Shown here in pieces: positions 36,479 through 46,051 of a DNA stretch of 64,000 nt (positions within the stretch are counted from its first letter, which is position 1; each line of letters opens with the position of its first letter). The notes beneath the pieces were generated by a model. The model worked only from the letters and a program-made list of their open reading frames with translations. It made no database searches and was not told the origin of the DNA. Where the stretch lies: contig NZ_NNRK01000020.1 of assembly GCF_002252475.1 (NCBI RefSeq), positions 62,001 to 126,000 on the forward strand, in the 5' to 3' direction. Origin of the DNA: Brucella rhizosphaerae (GTDB taxonomy: Bacteria > Pseudomonadota > Alphaproteobacteria > Rhizobiales > Rhizobiaceae). The translations under genes were made by a program, and so were the position numbers.

Positions 36479-37083
36479 GCTGCCCATTCTCCTCAGAAGA
36501 TTTGGTTATTGTAACGAAATCCCTGCGCGACCGTAGCACCAACTTACAGGTCCGTTCAACGTCCGCTTCGTCGGCAATGCAGCCCTTCTATGGTGACCAT
36601 CGCAACGACCGCTTCCAACACTATTCAGACATGCAGATCGTCCGCAATAATTGGAGGCAGGCGAAAGGAATGATTGTTGTTATAGCGTTGCTTTGAAGCC
36701 ATTCGACCATACGATCAGCATAACATTGCTCAATATCGACGGAGTCTGCATGCGTAGGAATTGGAATCTGATAAGGAGCATGATGAATGCGGCAATTGAT
36801 GTTTGCGAGTACGTCGACTTCTCCGGAAAATATTTGATATCAAATCATACGCGCGCGCCATGAAGCCGGGGAAGAATTGCATTACGTGCCGGAGACCGCC
36901 CGTTCTGTAGTTTCCATGGCTCATATCAGCGCTGAGTTGATTGTTGCAGATGCTTCCCACCCTGCAAATGAGAATATTGGTCATATGATCTCGTGGTATG
37001 ATGAATTCCTGTCCAACGGTCTTAACGCAGCAGTCGCTGGCCATCGCGCTCCTCAAGGTCGATCATTGATTAAGCATCGGACA
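36479..37083. other. intergenic region, no supported gene
   Basis: About 600 bases between the VOC gene and the recombinase end. Several short frames exist, but none has both a ribosome site and a protein-like pattern. No attachment site could be identified by eye. Confidence 0.4.
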
Positions 37084-38310
37084 TCATAGCAGCCGTGACG
37101 CCCGTCCGCTGCGCCGTTTGGCATTGTTGTAATAGTCGGATGCTTGTTGCACGGAGCGATGACGTGATTGTTCCATGGCTTCAGGCAGCGGAATGCCACG
37201 ATTGGCGGCTTCGGTGAGATAGCCGGAGCGAAGACCGTGGGCGGAGAACTCTGTGGCATCCAGCCCTGCCATTTGCGCGCGCTGTTTGACGATCCGGTTG
37301 ACGGCGCTGGGTTCGAGCGCTCGCGCGGACACATTGCCCCAGCGATCGACTTTTCGAAACACACAGCCCTTGTCGATCCTGGCTGCTTCCAGCCAGATGG
37401 TAAGAGCTTCAACGGGCCGACCGGTCAGATAGACGATTTCATCGTGATCGGCACCACTGGTTTTGGTGCGACCGAGATGAATGCCGAGTGAGGGTAGGGG
37501 AGAACCGTCCTCATCGGTGACGGGCGTCTGTTTGACGAGCTGTTCTATACGCAAACCGGCGATTTCACTGCGCCTTCGCCCGCCTGACGCAAAGGCCACC
37601 ATCAGGATGGCCCGGTCACGCAAGGCGGTGAGATCCTCGCCGGAACAGGTTGCCAGCAGCTTGCCCAGAATATCGCCGGTAATCGCATTGGCACTCTTGC
37701 GGCTGCGTGGCCGGTTCACGGCACGCACCGCAAGCCGGATGGCCGATTTGACGGACGGCGATGAAAACGCACCCTCCAGGCCGCGCCAACGGGTGAGTGT
37801 CGACCAGTTGGCCAGACGACGGCGGACGGTGGCAGGCGCATGCGGTCCAGATACCCGCAGAAAGCCACCTCGGCGCAGGTCTGTTTCCACGTTGGCCGGC
37901 ATGCCATGATCGGGTTCGATCTCGCGTTGCTGCGGACGCCAAAGATGATGCGCGATGAATTTGAGCAACAGGGCTTCGGGTGCGGGGAAGGGGACGGGGC
38001 TGCCGGTTGCAGCGAGTGACCAGGCTTCAAGATAGGCCAGGTCTGAAGTCAGTGCGCGCAGGGTGTTTTCGCCCATGCCCTCATTGACGAGATGCCGGAG
38101 CGTTGCGACATCTTCATCGCTCAGAATACCTGCCAGCATATCGCGCCGGTGCATCGGCAACACGGCGGCAATCGTGTCGAGTGTTTCGGCGCGGCGTTCG
38201 ACAGCTGAGTTGGATGTTGCGCTCAAAAACCTGTCCTCTAAAGGGTCGAAAGCGCTTGGTTCGTGCGCTGCTTTTGCTCCGATTCTCACTGATTTGCGGC
38301 CTGAAATCAA
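37084..38310 (-). CDS. tyrosine recombinase/integrase
   Basis: A 408-residue site-specific recombinase. The N-terminal half is a SAM-like DNA-binding region. Catalytic motifs are visible: GGRRRSEIAGL (first Arg), SAHGLRSGYLTEAA (HxLR), SRHRSVQQASDYY (His and the nucleophilic Tyr). It starts at a TTG with GGAGGTG just upstream. It could resolve plasmid multimers or integrate an element; no attachment site or neighbouring cargo identifies the target. Confidence 0.9.
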   Translation of the reverse strand: MISGRKSVRIGAKAAHEPSAFDPLEDRFLSATSNSAVERRAETLDTIAAVLPMHRRDMLAGILSDEDVATLRHLVNEGMGENTLRALTSDLAYLEAWSLAATGSPVPFPAPEALLLKFIAHHLWRPQQREIEPDHGMPANVETDLRRGGFLRVSGPHAPATVRRRLANWSTLTRWRGLEGAFSSPSVKSAIRLAVRAVNRPRSRKSANAITGDILGKLLATCSGEDLTALRDRAILMVAFASGGRRRSEIAGLRIEQLVKQTPVTDEDGSPLPSLGIHLGRTKTSGADHDEIVYLTGRPVEALTIWLEAARIDKGCVFRKVDRWGNVSARALEPSAVNRIVKQRAQMAGLDATEFSAHGLRSGYLTEAANRGIPLPEAMEQSRHRSVQQASDYYNNAKRRSGRASRLL

Positions 38311-38577
38311 TCACCTCCGATAAGAGGTACTTATCGGATGTTAGAGGGACAGAAAGATAGCGTCTATGTAACGAAAGTAGGGCATTTATTCGGTTTCATA
38401 TCGGAGAATTTATCCAATATATTGACTATGTTAGTCTATGGAGTGCGGGTAATGTTCAGGGGTTAAGCGGGGTAAGCGGGGCATATCCGTTGGCGGTGCC
38501 ATTTTGTTGTGCAGTTGCACGGTGAGTTGCAATCTACCATAATTCCTTTTGCCCAAGAAGGTCGTATAGATTGCACG

Positions 38578-38934
38578 ATGAAGAAGACGCCGATTACCGA
38601 GCTCGATATTGATAGTCTTGATGAAGCCACGCTGATGGAATTGAACCGGCACATCGTTGAACGATTGCAGTTTCTCCATCAACAAAAGACAGCCGCTGTG
38701 CTGCAGGAGATCAAGATCGGCAGTGGCGTGATGTTTGAAGGGCCAGATGGTACGATGGTTCGAGGCTTTGTTATTCGTCGCAATCGCAAGACGGTGACGG
38801 TGCACACGGATGACGACAAACAGTGGAATGTTTCACCATCATTACTGAGCGTGACAGGTGGTCATATTATGGATGAAGCACCAGCAAGAGCAGGTCGGGT
38901 GGTGCCTTTCTCAAAGCCTGGCCGTCGTAAGTAA
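38578..38934 (+). CDS. passenger protein of the IS66 element
   Basis: A 118-residue protein. An N-terminal helical region (LDIDSLDEATLMELNRHIVE, and LQFLHQQKTAAVLQEI) is followed by a small beta domain (GSGVMFEGPDGTMVRGFVIRR and TVTVHTDDDKQWNVSP) and a basic tail (FSKPGRRK). The second part looks like an SH3-like or KOW-like barrel. It converges on the transposase with a six-base gap and lies inside the terminal repeats. Function unknown; it may support transposition in place of TnpA/TnpB. Confidence 0.55.
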   Translation: MKKTPITELDIDSLDEATLMELNRHIVERLQFLHQQKTAAVLQEIKIGSGVMFEGPDGTMVRGFVIRRNRKTVTVHTDDDKQWNVSPSLLSVTGGHIMDEAPARAGRVVPFSKPGRRK

Positions 38935-38940
38935 GTGGGA

Positions 38941-40620
38941 TCAGGCCTTGGCGATAATGAGGCCTGCAAGCTCCGGAATGGCTGTTTGTTGACTGGATAT
39001 ACCAAGCCGGTCGCCGAGATAATGCCAGAAGGAAAGCCGAAGCTTTTTGCAGGTCTTCATAAGGCCCAGCATGGTATCGCGGGCAATGCGCCCCTCTTTG
39101 CTCATTGTGCCACCCGAGATCTTGCGTTTGGTGACGCAGCTGCGCAGATCGCTCTCGGACGCGTTGGTGTGCAACGGAATTTCCGGGCGTTCGAGAACCT
39201 TGAGCAGTTCTTCCTTGCGGCGTAGCAGGCGTGCCAACAGCTTGTCCAGCTCCACACAACCCGTCCGGATAGAGAAGATGCGGTCAAACCGTTGCCGGAA
39301 AGCGCTGATTGATCCTGGTGAGGGGCTCTTCTGCCTGAATGCCTTGAGCGCCTTGTAGAAGCTCCAAATGAGATCGCGTATATTTTCCACCCACCGGACG
39401 TGCTGTGGCGTCGCCGGCATCAGCTTTTGCAGCAGTCGCTCCGCATGCACCCAGCACAGCGCATGATTGCCAACCCGGAACTGGCCGGCATCGTCGGAGA
39501 TAATGACGGCATTGCCCAGCAGGCCGTGGTGGCGAACAGAACCCCAGATGCCCGCTTCCGCGACGGCCCGAACCATGTCCTTATCGAAGATGTCGACACC
39601 TTTTTGCGCCAGGTGTTCCAGAAAGGGGACCTGGTTGCAAAAGCGTTGAGGTGTGCGTGTTTGCAGCCTGGCGATGACTGTCGGATCCACGCCATGTCGC
39701 GTCTTCAGATAATCAGAAGCAGCATCGTTAAGCACATAATCCTGGTAATTGCCGCGCAAGAGCGACAGGAAGTTCAGGCGGGATTTTGTTTTCGTGGTGC
39801 GAAAGACGGTAAAATGCTCGCCGCCAATATGGGTGGTATAGAAGTTATCACGCGCATGACGGGCCCCGGTGTCATCGACCGTTACATAGGCTTCCGACAC
39901 CAGGCCAGCATGCAGAACGGCAGCATCCTCAGCAACAAAGCCATCCAGCCCCCTAGTGAGCAAACGCACAACCTGGCGTTTGGAGATGTCCATGCCGATG
40001 TCATTAAGCAGGGTCGACAACCGTTGCGCTGTGACCTGACCTTGCGCATGCAGCATCAGGCAGAGCCGCCTGAGGTTTGGGCCATAACCACCGACGATTC
40101 CGGCAGGTAGCGGCGCAAGAATAGTCTTACCGTTCGGAGCAACCCAGCATTCGCGCCGGTAGTGAATAACCTCAGCGCGCAAAACTATATCGCGCACGTA
40201 ATAGCTCTTGTAGCCCTTGAAGCGTGAACCGTCCGGAACACGGGCATGAAAAACCACATCCCGATCAACGCGCTCGACATCCAGTTTCGGTCCACGCGGC
40301 TTCTTCTTGCCCGCCTGCTTGTCCTGAGCTTTCGCGTCCGTTGCCTTATCCATGCCCGACGGTTTGAACGGCGGCCGTGGCGGCAGGTTTTTCAGCCGCG
40401 CAATTTCATCGCGAAGGAGTTGGTTCTCAACTTTAAGCCGGGTGTTTTCCAGACGGAGCTCGGCATTCTCCTTACGGAGTGCTGTATTCTCAGCTTCCAG
40501 TTTTTCAAGCCGAGCCTCTGCACGTTCGGTTTTCTCAACCAAACCCGTGACCAGACTGCGCAACGCGTTCAGTGAAAGCGTGTCAGCATGCTTGGGCGAG
40601 GGAAGCATTCTCTTCGGCAT
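38941..40620 (-). CDS. tnpC: IS66-family transposase (TnpC)
   Basis: A 559-residue transposase with an N-terminal coiled coil (LEKLEAENTALRKENAELRL, continuing with regular Leu/Glu repeats), a basic linker, a zinc-finger-like or helix-turn-helix region (LAGIVGGYGPNLRRLCLMLH-type; here PAGIVGGYGPNLRRLCLML), and the DDE domain: YVTVDDTGARH (Asp), VIISDDAGQFRVG (Asp), and HTNASESDLRSCVTKRKISG with the final Glu. The C-terminus is the usual IS66 tail. Confidence 0.92.
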   Translation of the reverse strand: MPKRMLPSPKHADTLSLNALRSLVTGLVEKTERAEARLEKLEAENTALRKENAELRLENTRLKVENQLLRDEIARLKNLPPRPPFKPSGMDKATDAKAQDKQAGKKKPRGPKLDVERVDRDVVFHARVPDGSRFKGYKSYYVRDIVLRAEVIHYRRECWVAPNGKTILAPLPAGIVGGYGPNLRRLCLMLHAQGQVTAQRLSTLLNDIGMDISKRQVVRLLTRGLDGFVAEDAAVLHAGLVSEAYVTVDDTGARHARDNFYTTHIGGEHFTVFRTTKTKSRLNFLSLLRGNYQDYVLNDAASDYLKTRHGVDPTVIARLQTRTPQRFCNQVPFLEHLAQKGVDIFDKDMVRAVAEAGIWGSVRHHGLLGNAVIISDDAGQFRVGNHALCWVHAERLLQKLMPATPQHVRWVENIRDLIWSFYKALKAFRQKSPSPGSISAFRQRFDRIFSIRTGCVELDKLLARLLRRKEELLKVLERPEIPLHTNASESDLRSCVTKRKISGGTMSKEGRIARDTMLGLMKTCKKLRLSFWHYLGDRLGISSQQTAIPELAGLIIAKA

Positions 40621-40897
40621 CGCAAAAGAGAATCATGATTTGCCAAAATCAGGAATCCCATAGCCATGAAATATCGATGCGGAACTTACGATATGCACAG
40701 TGTTTAATATTTCTGACTTGGAATCAGAAACAGGGTCTTGGCCACCAAATTTGCTCCGCTTACGCGAAGGGCACCCGAGCTTCACAAATCGTGGTGCAAA
40801 CACTTGCAGAAATACGATGTTACAAAAGGATTCATATATTGCACTACGAATGCAACCCCATTCTCATCGCGGGTGCGCGTACAGTGCTGACGATTGC

Positions 40898-43546
40898 TCA
40901 AGCTGGTGGACGTATCGATTTTTCGAGCTTCTTTATCGCCTCACGCAGAGAACGTTGCTCGTCAAAATAGTCCTCCCAGACCATTTTCTTTCCGAGCAGC
41001 GCGGGAACGGTCCGGATTGTAAATCGCTTGGGGTCGAGGCCCCTTCTGACCTGGGTCCAGTTGAGCGGCATCGACACCGTTGCCCCCTCGCGCATTCGGG
41101 GTGAGAGCGGTGCAACGGCTGTCGACATGCGGTCATTGCGTAGGTAGTCCAGGAAAATACGGCCTTTGCGCTGGCTTTTGGCCATTTTGATCAGGTAGCG
41201 GTCGGGCAAGTCGCCGGCCATTTGCTGGCAAACATCGTGTGCGAAACCCTTGGCTTCTGCCCAGCTGAGTTTTTTGCGTTTGCCGCGGCCAAGCGGCGTG
41301 ACCACATGCAGTCCCTTGCCGCCCGTGGTTTTGCAGAAGCTGACCAGACCAAGCTGATCAAGGCGATCGCGCATTTCCAGCGCCGCTTCGATAACGCTCG
41401 AAAAAGCCACGTCAGGGCCAGGATCGAGATCAAACACCAGCCGACCAGGGATTTCGGGTTCATAGGATAAACAATTCCACGGATGCAGTTCGACGCCACC
41501 CATTTGAGCGACTGCTGCGAGCCCTTCCACCCGATCGATCTGGAGATAGGGCTTCCTGTCACCAAACACCTTTACAAGTTCGATCAGGTTCGAGGTACCT
41601 GGGAGCGCGTGACGCTGGAAGAACTGCTCGCCCTGCAAACCATCGGGCGCGCGAACCACCGAGCAGGGCCGGCCTTTGACATGGTTGATCAACCACGGTC
41701 CCACCGCCTCGTAATAGCGGGCGAGATCGAGTTTTGTGACCGGCTTTCCATCCCCGGCATCCGGCCAGAGTGTCTTATCAGTGCTCGAAATCAATACGCC
41801 CATGATATTGGGTTTGCCGCCTGCTTGAGAGGCGAGAATAAGTCCAGGCTTTGCGGTGTCGTTTTCAGGGACATCGACGTCGCTCGGCGCTGCCGGCTTT
41901 TCGGCAACCACCTCTTTCGCTGGCTTGTCCTCGCGCAACCCTTTGAACGCCGCTTGGCGAACGAGGCCGTCTGCCGTCCACCCGGCGAATTGTATCTCTG
42001 CGACCAATTGCGGTTTCATCCATTTGATATCGGTGCCTCCCTTGGGCGCACCGATACCAGTAAAAGGCGATTTCTTGGCCTCAAGCGCACGAAGTTTCGG
42101 TAGAATGCCCGCAACGGTTTTTGCGCCATAGCCGGTGCCGACACGACCAACATATACGAAATGTCTGCCGCGATTGACGCCGACGAGCAAAGAACGGAAT
42201 TTGCCCTTGGTCGCGGCATAGCCGCCAATCACCACTTCATGGCCTGAACGGCATTTGGACTTGACCCAGCTGTCGGAACGACTTGAGACATAGCGGGCGT
42301 CCGCCTGTTTGGAAACGATGCCTTCCAGCGAAAGACGACAGGCGGAACGCAGAACCGCTTCCCCGCCTGTTTCAAAATGTGTCACATAGCGGATCAGCGG
42401 ATCCTCACTGACGCTTTCTACCATCTGATCGAGTCGTTGCTTGCGGTGGGTGAGCGGAAGTTGCCGCAGGTCCTCGCTGCCGTCAAAAAGCAGATCAAAC
42501 GCGAAATAAACCAGGGCATCGGTTTTGCCCTCGGACAAAGCTGCCTGCAACGCTGCAAAATCAGGTGCTCCACTTTCGTCCAGGGCGCAGATTTCCCCAT
42601 CGATGATGCCGTCGGGGAGTGCTGCCGCGCTTTTTACAATGGCTGGAAATCTTTCTGTCCAGTCGAGACCCTTTCGGGTTCTCAAGGTGACTATGCCAGA
42701 ATTGACGTGCATCTGGATGCGGTAGCCGTCGAATTTGATTTCGTGAATCCAGTTTTTCGAAGCCGGCGGCCTCTCGCGGGTTTCGCATAATTGGGGTGGG
42801 ATGAAGTCCGGCATGGTGGCGGGCTTTGACTTGGCGGTCTCCGACATCCTTTTGTTCTTTTCGCGCTTTTTAGCAGCAAGGCCATGACCGCTTTCCCAAA
42901 CGGCGTCTGCCGCGATAGCGTCAGTTTCAACCATGAAGGGGCGCGGCTTTCTGCCTTTGCCGGTTGCTATCATCTGCATGGAACGAGCGGATGCGACAGA
43001 GGTGTCATTGTCGTCCAAAACGGCAGCACCGTCGCCGGACACGGAAAACGCGTCTTGATGCTTGATCAGCAACCAGTTGGTGCGCTTGGAGCCGTTGTGA
43101 TCCGCTTTCATGCGCACCAGCACAAAGCTGCCATGCAGTCGCTTACCTTCCAGCGTGAATTTCAGATCGCCTTTGGCAAGCGCCTCGCCGGCGGTCAGTT
43201 CTCCTTCTAGTGTCCAGTAACCACGGTCCCAGAGCATCACAGTGCCGCCGCCATATTGACCTTTGGGGATCGTTCCCTCGAAATCCCCGTAATCAAGCGG
43301 ATGGTCTTCGACCTCGACCGCCAGGCGCTTGTCGCCGGGATCAAGAGAGGGTCCTCTGGTTACGGCCCAGGATTTGAAAACACCGTCAAGTTCGAGACGC
43401 AGATCGTAATGCAGTCGCGTCGCAGCATGTTTCTGAATAACGAAGCGCAGCTTCTTCGAGGCCTTTGGCCGGTTCGCGCCTTTTGGCTCCTGCGTCTTTT
43501 CAAAGTCGCGCTTTTTTTTGTAGGTTGCGAGTTTATCGCGGGCCAT
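40898..43546 (-). CDS. ligD: ATP-dependent DNA ligase D
   Basis: An 882-residue multifunctional repair enzyme. Order: a 3'-phosphoesterase domain ([20 protein letters not shown] and [20 protein letters not shown]), the ligase domain with the adenylated Lys in [13 protein letters not shown], an OB-fold end, then the primase-polymerase domain ([21 protein letters not shown] with [14 protein letters not shown]). LigD works with Ku in non-homologous end joining. Start: the ATG at 43546 has GAGG seven bases upstream. No Ku gene is in the window. A GGAAC-N16-GGTT stress promoter lies about 170 bases upstream. Confidence 0.95.
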   Translation of the reverse strand: MARDKLATYKKKRDFEKTQEPKGANRPKASKKLRFVIQKHAATRLHYDLRLELDGVFKSWAVTRGPSLDPGDKRLAVEVEDHPLDYGDFEGTIPKGQYGGGTVMLWDRGYWTLEGELTAGEALAKGDLKFTLEGKRLHGSFVLVRMKADHNGSKRTNWLLIKHQDAFSVSGDGAAVLDDNDTSVASARSMQMIATGKGRKPRPFMVETDAIAADAVWESGHGLAAKKREKNKRMSETAKSKPATMPDFIPPQLCETRERPPASKNWIHEIKFDGYRIQMHVNSGIVTLRTRKGLDWTERFPAIVKSAAALPDGIIDGEICALDESGAPDFAALQAALSEGKTDALVYFAFDLLFDGSEDLRQLPLTHRKQRLDQMVESVSEDPLIRYVTHFETGGEAVLRSACRLSLEGIVSKQADARYVSSRSDSWVKSKCRSGHEVVIGGYAATKGKFRSLLVGVNRGRHFVYVGRVGTGYGAKTVAGILPKLRALEAKKSPFTGIGAPKGGTDIKWMKPQLVAEIQFAGWTADGLVRQAAFKGLREDKPAKEVVAEKPAAPSDVDVPENDTAKPGLILASQAGGKPNIMGVLISSTDKTLWPDAGDGKPVTKLDLARYYEAVGPWLINHVKGRPCSVVRAPDGLQGEQFFQRHALPGTSNLIELVKVFGDRKPYLQIDRVEGLAAVAQMGGVELHPWNCLSYEPEIPGRLVFDLDPGPDVAFSSVIEAALEMRDRLDQLGLVSFCKTTGGKGLHVVTPLGRGKRKKLSWAEAKGFAHDVCQQMAGDLPDRYLIKMAKSQRKGRIFLDYLRNDRMSTAVAPLSPRMREGATVSMPLNWTQVRRGLDPKRFTIRTVPALLGKKMVWEDYFDEQRSLREAIKKLEKSIRPPA

Positions 43547-43557
43547 GACTGTCCTCA

Positions 43558-44160
43558 TCAAGCTGTCAGTGCCACATCGAGACGTCCACTATAAAGCGGT
43601 GATGCCAGACTGCTCAATTCTGACCCGCAGCGTCTTGCTGCCGCGAGACGAGAGAAGGAAGAACTTGACCGTCGCTGGCCCCGCGGTCTCCTCGGCACCT
43701 GATCACTGAGACAACAACCGCGAAAGATGGTTTTTGTTCCTGCCGTGCTCTGCGCACTCAAAAAACCCTGCAAAAGCGTGGAGCTTTGCACGGGGGACAT
43801 CCGCAACAAACAGCGAATGCGCCTTAATGTCTGAAGCGCTTTTTTTTTGCCTTCAATGCGATATTCAAAACCGTAATCCACGCCAGGACGCAGTCTGCTG
43901 TCGCCAAAGGGCTGGCGCAGAGGACCGGCAAGCACCGATCTGAATGCGCGCACAGCACTTGACGGGCGATACTGAAACAATCGCATGGCAGCGAAAGACA
44001 GAACTGTGACGAGCAGCACTGCGAATGTCCACCACCTTTTATGGAAGAGGAACAGCGGCAGGACAAAAATGCAATGCGCGTCGAGCAGGAAAAACGAGGG
44101 AGTGCGCATGGTTTCCCGCCACATGATGGTCCGGCCGTAAAGATCCTCGTCCCTATTCAT
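43558..44160 (-). CDS. IcmT/TraK-like membrane protein with suspect C-terminus
   Basis: The first ~95 residues match the IcmT/TraK family of type IVB secretion and IncI-type conjugation: [20 protein letters not shown], then [21 protein letters not shown] and [13 protein letters not shown]. Family members are about 90 residues. Here the frame runs on to 200 residues through a nine-base A run (43840-43848 on the minus strand) and loses protein-like character. A one-base shift at that run gives an alternative tail ending near 43.7 kb. The ATG overlaps the upstream stop (ATGA). The gene is lone; no other secretion genes were recognised. Confidence 0.6.
   Translation of the reverse strand: MNRDEDLYGRTIMWRETMRTPSFFLLDAHCIFVLPLFLFHKRWWTFAVLLVTVLSFAAMRLFQYRPSSAVRAFRSVLAGPLRQPFGDSRLRPGVDYGFEYRIEGKKKALQTLRRIRCLLRMSPVQSSTLLQGFLSAQSTAGTKTIFRGCCLSDQVPRRPRGQRRSSSSFSRLAAARRCGSELSSLASPLYSGRLDVALTA
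43716..43740 (-). promoter_or_regulatory. EcfG-type promoter for ligD
   Basis: On the minus strand GGAAC (43740-43736), sixteen bases, then GGTT. It lies about 170 bases upstream of ligD in the same orientation, inside the doubtful 3' part of the IcmT-like frame. Confidence 0.6.
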
Positions 44161-44396
44161 GGCATTGCTTCGTTCCGTGATGCTAGGCCAGACGAGGGTT
44201 GCAGCACGCTCTCAAGAAACAACACGCCGATCAGACTTCCGGCTTCCAGTTTGACAAGGGGACCCTTGGGCACAACCCCTTCGATATCCTGCGCCATGCG
44301 TTGACCGGCCTTGCCCGCCATCTGAAAATAGCAAACACCGGAACTGGCGCCATTGGTGCCAATCAACGTCGTCTCGACCGGCCGATCAAGGGGCAC
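44157..44396 (-). CDS. small protein coupled to the IcmT-like gene
   Basis: A 79-residue frame overlapping the IcmT-like start by four bases. It has VCYFQMAGKAGQRMAQDIEG and a hydrophobic patch (LVKLEAGSLIGVLFLESVL). No family recognised. Coupling suggests that it belongs to the same, possibly decayed, transfer-related unit. Confidence 0.4.
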   Translation of the reverse strand: MPLDRPVETTLIGTNGASSGVCYFQMAGKAGQRMAQDIEGVVPKGPLVKLEAGSLIGVLFLESVLQPSSGLASRNEAMP

Positions 44397-44751
44397 GGAG
44401 ATTGATGTAATTATGACTTTTCCAGCTAATTAAATGGAAGAAAGCACTTCTTAATCCATCTCCAGAGTAGAAACATAGTGGGAGTGACCAGAAACATCCC
44501 CAATCTAAGCCAGATTGTTTTCCCGGTTTCATCCAACAGGATTTTTAAAGGACCTAAGCCACATGAAACTCCAGCCATGCAGACCTGGCGTGAAATAGCA
44601 TGCTTGAAATCCGCATGATATCAGTATCATAGATACAGCTGTGTTCGCGCATAGGTTAAAGTTACACTGCCCCCGTCACGATGTCGTTTCCATCCATCGC
44701 ACCATTGTTGCTATAAGCAACTGATTGCAAAATAACGCATCCGGATTTCAG
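44397..44751. other. intergenic region, no supported gene
   Basis: About 355 AT-rich bases between divergent units. No stress-type promoter, terminator or gene could be supported. Confidence 0.4.
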
Positions 44752-45174
44752 ATGGTTCCTCGCTTCTTCAGACGCTACTTTGCCAGTTTCGCCGCTTGTC
44801 TATGCGGTTTGCTGCTGTTGCCGTAGATTCTGGGCGTACCGGGCAATCCAACGCTTGGGCAGGATTTTGCATGGACCTCGGGTCTTCTGGCAATGGTTGC
44901 TTATCTGGTGATGTTTCAATGTGTTAAAATGATCCAGAGCCGAGACAGATTTGGCAAGCCAAAGCTTTCCACGCGGCTTGATAGCGGCCTTCATGCAGCT
45001 TCCATAGTGCTGTCTGCAGTGCTCGGGGTCGCAGTCATCCTTCTCGTTTGGTTAAATGTTGAGGTGAGCGGAGGAAGGCAAAGCGAAAAACATCATGAGG
45101 CTCTGTTCTCTGCCAATGATTTTTTTGTCGCAACCATTGTCCGCAGAAGGCTTCAACCCACGCGTTGTCGATAA
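44752..45174 (+). pseudogene. membrane protein gene with an in-frame amber codon
   Basis: From the ATG at 44752 the frame codes a membrane segment (FASFAACLCGLLLLP), then TAG at codon 25 (44824-44826), and continues in frame with SGLLAMVAYLVMFQCVKM and AASIVLSAVLGVAVILLVWL, two further segments. The last ~20 residues lose protein character, so a frameshift near the end is also possible. A 93-residue product could start from the ATG at 44893. No family recognised. Confidence 0.5.
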
Positions 45175-45248
45175 GGAGAACGATCAATCCATCGACGCTG
45201 GAGGTCTTGGGCTATACCCAAAATGATTATCGTTGCCAGAAGCGGCGC

Positions 45249-45273
45249 GGAACATTCTAACCGCTGGGATGTT
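45249..45273 (+). promoter_or_regulatory. EcfG-type promoter for the 45.3 kb gene
   Basis: GGAAC, sixteen bases, then TGTT, ending 49 bases before the ATG at 45323, same strand. Confidence 0.65.
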
Positions 45274-45322
45274 AGATGGGGAGCAAGCGCAGTCAAGGCT
45301 AGCCCAGCCTAAGGAGTGAACC

Positions 45323-45622
45323 ATGAAACCTGCCACCATTGCTGCGGTCCTCTTCACCATGGCACTGTGTCATCTGCCGAGTGCCGTATCGGCTGAAGAA
45401 TCCGGCCTTCCCAATCAATCAAGTGGACAAGAACCCGAGGTCCCTGGCAACAATTCCACTACGGGCGCTAAACCTGTTCCACCCAACAGCAAATCGGCGC
45501 CGAAATCTCCGCAGGAGCAGCAGGAAGATGCGCAACGCAAGGCAGAAAAGCTAAGGAAATGCGCGCCGGGACAGGATGCCAAAGCATGTCGTGAATATAA
45601 TGTGAAACACAGCAAGAAATGA
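45323..45622 (+). CDS. small secreted stress protein, unknown function
   Basis: A 99-residue protein with a clear signal peptide (TIAAVLFTMALCHLPSAVSA) and ribosome site AAGGAGTG. The mature part is polar and Pro/Ser/Gln-rich, with a charged helix (QEQQEDAQRKAEKLRKC) and two Cys near the C-terminus (KCAPGQDAKACREY). A periplasmic location is likely. It is preceded by a stress promoter. No family recognised. Confidence 0.65.
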   Translation: MKPATIAAVLFTMALCHLPSAVSAEESGLPNQSSGQEPEVPGNNSTTGAKPVPPNSKSAPKSPQEQQEDAQRKAEKLRKCAPGQDAKACREYNVKHSKK

Positions 45623-45817
45623 ACCCGCTTTACAGCAGGACATAGATTAGCATTTCGATAAATCACACGCCATGCGTCCTACAACGAAAGGCGGGCGACG
45701 GCCTATGGCAATTTAAGCGTGGCGAACTTCAACGAATGCGTAGGAGCGCGAACCACACTGATCGATAATTGATCCCTAGGCCATAATTTGAACTGGATGC
45801 CTTCAGACTGTTCCCGA

Positions 45818-46009
45818 TCAGGATTGCTTTTTCTTATGCGAAGGCTTGCCCTTGTGTTTGGTTGAAGCGAGTTCCTCGAGCTCTTTTTTACTCATCGTGT
45901 TTTCCATTTGTTTCGAGGCTCCCCGAAGCTCTGCTTTGGGTTTGTCTCCGCGTTTTGCGGCAAGGTCCGCACCCGCTGCTTGTTGTTGCGCAGGCTTGTT
46001 GGACGCGAT
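45818..46009 (-). CDS. DUF3008-like small protein lacking a normal start codon
   Basis: The minus strand codes AGADLAAKRGDKPKAELRGA, then MSKKELEELASTKHKGKPSHKK, matching the DUF3008 family of ~60-residue stress-associated proteins. The family's initial Met aligns with an ATC (Ile) codon at 46009. Between this point and the stop of the upstream DUF892 gene there is no ATG, GTG or TTG in frame. The frame is continuous with the DUF892 stop (TGA at 46054-46052) fourteen codons upstream. It may use a rare AUC start, arise by read-through, or be start-defective. Confidence 0.6.
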   Translation of the reverse strand: MASNKPAQQQAAGADLAAKRGDKPKAELRGASKQMENTMSKKELEELASTKHKGKPSHKKKQS

Positions 46010-46051
46010 GCGGTTGCACGACCTGCAACCGCACTTTCGCAGAGCCAGGGG

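Larger units (their letters stand above)
38472..40763 (-). mobile_element. IS66-family insertion sequence with a passenger ORF
   Basis: Terminal inverted repeats are visible: GTAAGCGGGGCATAT at 38472 and the inverse, ending TTGCTCCGCTTAC at 40763, matching at 11 of the first 12 positions and about 18 of 24. GTAAGCGG is the typical IS66 end. Inside are the tnpC-type transposase on the minus strand and a 118-residue frame on the plus strand. tnpA and tnpB are missing. No clear target duplication was seen. Confidence 0.8.
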
